A stretch of DNA of 64,000 nt from assembly GCF_024172165.1 (NCBI RefSeq), contig NZ_JAMZEB010000002.1:8654501-8718500 (forward strand). Direction: 5' to 3'. This document shows, one piece after another, positions 61,403 through 64,000 of the stretch. How positions within the stretch are numbered: the stretch's first letter is position 1; each line of letters begins with the position of its first letter. Source of the stretch: Nonomuraea thailandensis (GTDB lineage Bacteria; Actinomycetota; Actinomycetes; Streptosporangiales; Streptosporangiaceae). The notes under the pieces were generated by a model. That model was given only the letters and a program-made list of their open reading frames with translations. It did no database searches and was not told the DNA's origin. Position numbers and translations under genes: made by a program.

Positions 61403-62748
61403 TCTGACACCTTTCCCACAATGGCGAGGACCTCGTCCCTGATCGCCGTCATCTTGCTCTCGTCGGCCGCCTCGGCGTTCAGCCTGAGCAGCGGCTCGGT
61501 GTTGGACGCCCGCAGGTTGAACCACCAGTCGGGCCCGCTCACGGTCAGCCCGTCGAGCTCGTCGAACTCCCCGCGCCCGGCGAACGCCTCCCGCACCCGC
61601 CGCAGCGCCTCCGCCTGGTCGGAGACCGCGCTGTTGACCTCGCCGGAGGCGTGGTAACGCGAGTAGGCCGCCACGACCTGCGACAGCGGCCGCTCCTGCT
61701 CCCCCAGCGCGGCCAGCACGTGCAGGGCGGCCAGCATCCCGGAGTCGGCGAACCAGAAGTCCCTGAAGTAGTAGTGGGCCGAGTGCTCGCCGCCGAACAC
61801 CGCGCCCGACCTGGCCATCTCGGCCTTGATGAACGAGTGGCCCACCCGTGTGCGCACCGGCACGCCACCGTGCTCGCGCACGATCTCCGGCACGCCGAGC
61901 GAGGTGATCAGGTTGTGGATGATCGTGGAGCCGGGGTACTTGGCCAGCTCGCGCACCGCGACCAGGGCCGTGATCGCCGACGGCGAGACCGACTCGCCCC
62001 GCTCGTCGATCACCCAGCACCGGTCGGCGTCGCCGTCGAAGGCGAGCCCGAGGTCGGCGCCGCTGTCGACGACCGCCCGCTGCAGATCGACGAGGTTCTG
62101 GGGCTCCAGCGGGTTGGCGTCGTGGTTGGGGAAGGCGCCGTCGAGCTCGAAGTAGAGGGAGGTCAGCTCGATCGGCAGGCCCTCGAACACGGCGGGGACC
62201 GTGTGGCCGCCCATGCCGTTGCCCGCGTCCACGACGACCTTCAGCGGCCTGATGGCGCTCAGGTCGACCAGCCCGCGCAGGTGGTCGGCATAGCCCTGGA
62301 GCAGGTCCTTCTCGATCACGGAGCCGCCGGGCGCGGCCGTCGTCCCGACCAGCTCCGCCGCCCTGTCGCGGATCTCCGTCAGCCCCGTGTCGCCGCCGAT
62401 CGGCACCGCGCCCGACCGGCACATCTTCATGCCGTTGTAGCGGGCGGGGTTGTGGCTGGCGGTGAACATCACCCCGGGCAGCCCCAGGCTGCCGCTGGCG
62501 TAGTAGAGCAGGTCGGTCGAGCCCAGCCCGGCGTGCACCACGTCGGCACGGCGCGAGCGGGCGCCCCTGATGAAAGCCTCCGCCAGCAGCGGGGACGACT
62601 CGCGCATGTCATGCGCGACCACCACCGACCGGGCCCCTGTCACCTCGACGAACGCCGCCCCCACGGCCTCGGCGGTCGGCTCGTCCAGCTCGTCGGGCAC
62701 CACCCCGCGAACGTCGTACGCTTTGAAGATCTTGGCGAGGTCGCCCAC
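61399..62748 (-). CDS. manB: Phosphomannomutase/phosphoglucomutase
   Basis: 449 residues. The phosphoserine loop GVMFTASHNPARYNGMKM, metal-binding LAFDGDADRCWVIDE, sugar-binding GGEHSAHYYFRDFWFADSGM and phosphate-binding FNLRASNTEPLLRLN motifs are complete. It interconverts mannose-6-P and mannose-1-P for GDP-mannose, and so for mannolipids, glycoproteins and mycothiol-related glycans. The GTG at 62748 gives the canonical opening GDLAKIFKAYDVRGVVPDEL. It is followed by Trm112 and the SIS isomerase in an overlapping operon. Confidence 0.95.
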   Translation of the reverse strand: MGDLAKIFKAYDVRGVVPDELDEPTAEAVGAAFVEVTGARSVVVAHDMRESSPLLAEAFIRGARSRRADVVHAGLGSTDLLYYASGSLGLPGVMFTASHNPARYNGMKMCRSGAVPIGGDTGLTEIRDRAAELVGTTAAPGGSVIEKDLLQGYADHLRGLVDLSAIRPLKVVVDAGNGMGGHTVPAVFEGLPIELTSLYFELDGAFPNHDANPLEPQNLVDLQRAVVDSGADLGLAFDGDADRCWVIDERGESVSPSAITALVAVRELAKYPGSTIIHNLITSLGVPEIVREHGGVPVRTRVGHSFIKAEMARSGAVFGGEHSAHYYFRDFWFADSGMLAALHVLAALGEQERPLSQVVAAYSRYHASGEVNSAVSDQAEALRRVREAFAGRGEFDELDGLTVSGPDWWFNLRASNTEPLLRLNAEAADESKMTAIRDEVLAIVGKVSD

Positions 62749-62792
62749 TCTCCAGCTCCGCCCCTCGGTCGTTTCCGCCCTACAGGACGAGC

Positions 62793-63161
62793 CTACCGGT
62801 CGCGGTGCTGCTGGGCCGATCTCAGAACACGCAGGTGCCCGCGGCGGCTCACCTCGACGCCCTGGCCGACCGGCTCGCCGCCACCGGAGGACGTGGGCCG
62901 CGCCGCCTCCCTGACCGCGTTGGCCAGCGCTTCGAGATCGTCGGAGCTGGGCGAGGCGCCGTCCGTCGGCAGCCGCACCACCTCCCAGCCGCGGGGGGCG
63001 GTCAGCCGCTCGGCGTGTTCGGCGCACAGGTCATAACAGTGTGGCTCCGCGTACGTCGCCAGAGGGCCGAGAACAGCGGTCGAGTCGGCGTATACGTACG
63101 TGAGCGTGAAGACGGCAGGCTGGCTGCAGGCGGTGCGGGAACAGCGGCGGACGGGGCTCAC
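62793..63161 (-). CDS. DUF3499 protein
   Basis: 122 residues. SPVRRCSRTACSQPAVFTLTYVYADSTAVLGPLATYAEPHCYDLCAEHAERLTAPRGWEVVRL is the highly conserved actinobacterial DUF3499 core, with likely zinc ligands (CxxxxC and HCYDLCAEH). The C-terminal 45 residues are variable. The GTG at 63161 has no Shine-Dalgarno. The frame continues open upstream through a CDRCPNCG zinc-ribbon-like stretch, so a longer form is possible. It precedes manB, as in Rv3258c-Rv3257c. Confidence 0.85.
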   Translation of the reverse strand: MSPVRRCSRTACSQPAVFTLTYVYADSTAVLGPLATYAEPHCYDLCAEHAERLTAPRGWEVVRLPTDGASPSSDDLEALANAVREAARPTSSGGGEPVGQGVEVSRRGHLRVLRSAQQHRDR

Positions 63162-63461
63162 GGAGGGACCGTATCTGGTAAGAGTGCGAGGCGCCACTAC
63201 CTGAGCGCTCTTAACGAGCGTGTCGCCACAATTCGGACACCTGTCGCAGCGTTTCCACCCACATGCCCCGAACCCTCCTCCCCTTCCCCCGGCACCGCCC
63301 TCCCCGGCTTCCCCACCTCGCGACCTGCCCAATCCTCCGCACCACCTCGATCTTGCCCGCACCGCTCCCGCGGATCCGGGAGGCAGGCCCGTGCCATCGC
63401 CGCGATCTCCCCAGGGCGGCGCTCCAGGGCATCGGGGAAGCGGCCCCGTACACTTGCACAC
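63162..63461. other. Divergent promoter region of DUF3499 and the zincin-like gene
   Basis: 300 bp without an accepted gene. On the minus strand its left half stays in frame with DUF3499 and encodes CDRCPNCGDTLVKS. The right half is C-rich on the plus strand. TACACT at 63449-63454 is a good -10 for the plus-strand gene, 7 nt before its GTG. Confidence 0.5.
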
Positions 63462-63902
63462 GTGATACCCAAGCGCGGTCCCCGACGGCGCGATCGCCAC
63501 GGTCGCGGTCTCCGCGGCCCGCTCGCTCCCTCCCACGTCCCCATGGCCAAGTCCCGCAGCGAACGCTTCGACGACCTGGTGCTCGACGCGGTGGACCGCC
63601 TCAGGCCCCGCTGGGAGAGACAGCTGTCGGCGGTGGAGTTCGCGGTGGAGGACGTCCCGCCGCTGAGCGAGCTGGGCGACGGCCCCCGGCTCAACTCCGA
63701 GCCGATCCCCTTCGGCCGCGCGGACGCCGCCACCGGCCAGTCCCCCGCCTCCATCGTGGTGTACCGCCGGCCGCTGGAGGCCCGCGCCCGCGACCGGGAC
63801 ACCCTGGGCGCGATGGTGCACGACACGGTGGTGGAGCAGGTGGCCACCCTGCTGGGCCTGACCCCGGAAACCGTCGATCCCGGCTACGACGACCGCCGCT
63901 AG
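63462..63902 (+). CDS. Zincin-like metallopeptidase-family protein with degenerate active site
   Basis: 146 residues. A basic N-terminus (PKRGPRRRDRHGRGLRG), then RSERFDDLVLDAVDRLRPRWERQLSAVEFAVEDVPPL and SIVVYRRPLEARARDRDTLGAMVHDTVVEQVATLLGLTPETVDPGYDD. This is the Rv3259-like (PF06262-type) family. The HExxH zinc motif is replaced by HDTVVEQ, so peptidase activity is doubtful. The GTG start has no Shine-Dalgarno but a -10 box 7 nt upstream, so a leaderless transcript is likely. Confidence 0.85.
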   Translation: MIPKRGPRRRDRHGRGLRGPLAPSHVPMAKSRSERFDDLVLDAVDRLRPRWERQLSAVEFAVEDVPPLSELGDGPRLNSEPIPFGRADAATGQSPASIVVYRRPLEARARDRDTLGAMVHDTVVEQVATLLGLTPETVDPGYDDRR

Positions 63903-63984
63903 CCCCGATCCTCTCCGGTCCGCAGCGATGAGTTCTGGACGAACCACGAGTCCACCTCAGCGAGCAGACGACAGGAGACTCAAC

Positions 63985-64000
63985 ATGGGCGAGCAAGCCA
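63985..64000 (+). CDS. Start of a gene cut by the right window edge
   Basis: ATG GGC GAG CAA GCC, with AGGAGA 8 nt upstream. Only five codons are visible (MGEQA), so no product can be named. The ribosome-binding site and the spacing from the previous gene make a real start likely. Confidence 0.5.

Overview
The window is 64 kb of very GC-rich, gene-dense actinobacterial chromosome. Gene content and order point to a filamentous actinomycete of the Streptosporangiales/Nonomuraea type; that rank is my inference. The supports are a DasR-type amino-sugar PTS, mtrA-mtrB-lpqB, DUF2690, DUF3499 and DUF6912-like proteins, many GTG starts, and many 4-nt stop/start overlaps. I saw no tRNA, rRNA, transposase, phage gene or CRISPR array.

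0-16 kb is accessory in character. It starts with a truncated L,D-transpeptidase. Next is an ABC exporter whose first permease carries a lectin-like extracellular domain, divergent from a histidine kinase/response regulator pair. Then come an AraC regulator divergent from a fused two-domain oxidoreductase, an operon of LysR regulator, beta-lactamase-fold hydrolase and acetoacetyl-CoA synthetase, a penicillin-binding protein, and two HAD proteins, one lacking its nucleophile.

16-28 kb holds small proteins, a solitary ATP synthase subunit a, and a compact amino-sugar uptake locus: a surface N-acetylhexosaminidase, EI, HPr, EIIA, EIIB, an SIS-domain sugar-phosphate enzyme, a DasR-like regulator and two EIIC permeases. 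A perfect 22-bp palindrome and weaker DasR-like sites lie in its promoters. A tandem array of hairpins and a duplicated start region sit in front of the first EIIC.

28-48 kb resembles the conserved M. tuberculosis Rv3235-Rv3246c neighbourhood: an Rv3235-like protein, secA, hpf, comF, lpqB, mtrB and mtrA. It also has a YcaQ-type DNA glycosylase and an orphan LuxR-type response regulator. Beyond mtrA lies a membrane/MoxR-DUF58-DUF4129-DUF4350 cluster flanked by SpoIIM-like and RDD proteins.

48-64 kb contains two tandem secreted LVIVD-repeat proteins divergent from a DUF305 lipoprotein, a flavin oxidoreductase with a small helix-hairpin-helix protein, and an epoxide hydrolase divergent from a WYL regulator with a clear shared operator. 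Two different S-adenosylhomocysteine hydrolases follow, then a MerR regulator and a CDF transporter. The right end is the conserved mannose module (SIS isomerase, Trm112, phosphomannomutase, DUF3499, zincin-like protein), again matching the M. tuberculosis Rv3248c-Rv3259 order.

Short GC-rich tandem repeats recur in intergenic DNA (14 to 35 bp units at six or more places). All protein assignments come from reading motifs; no database search was run.
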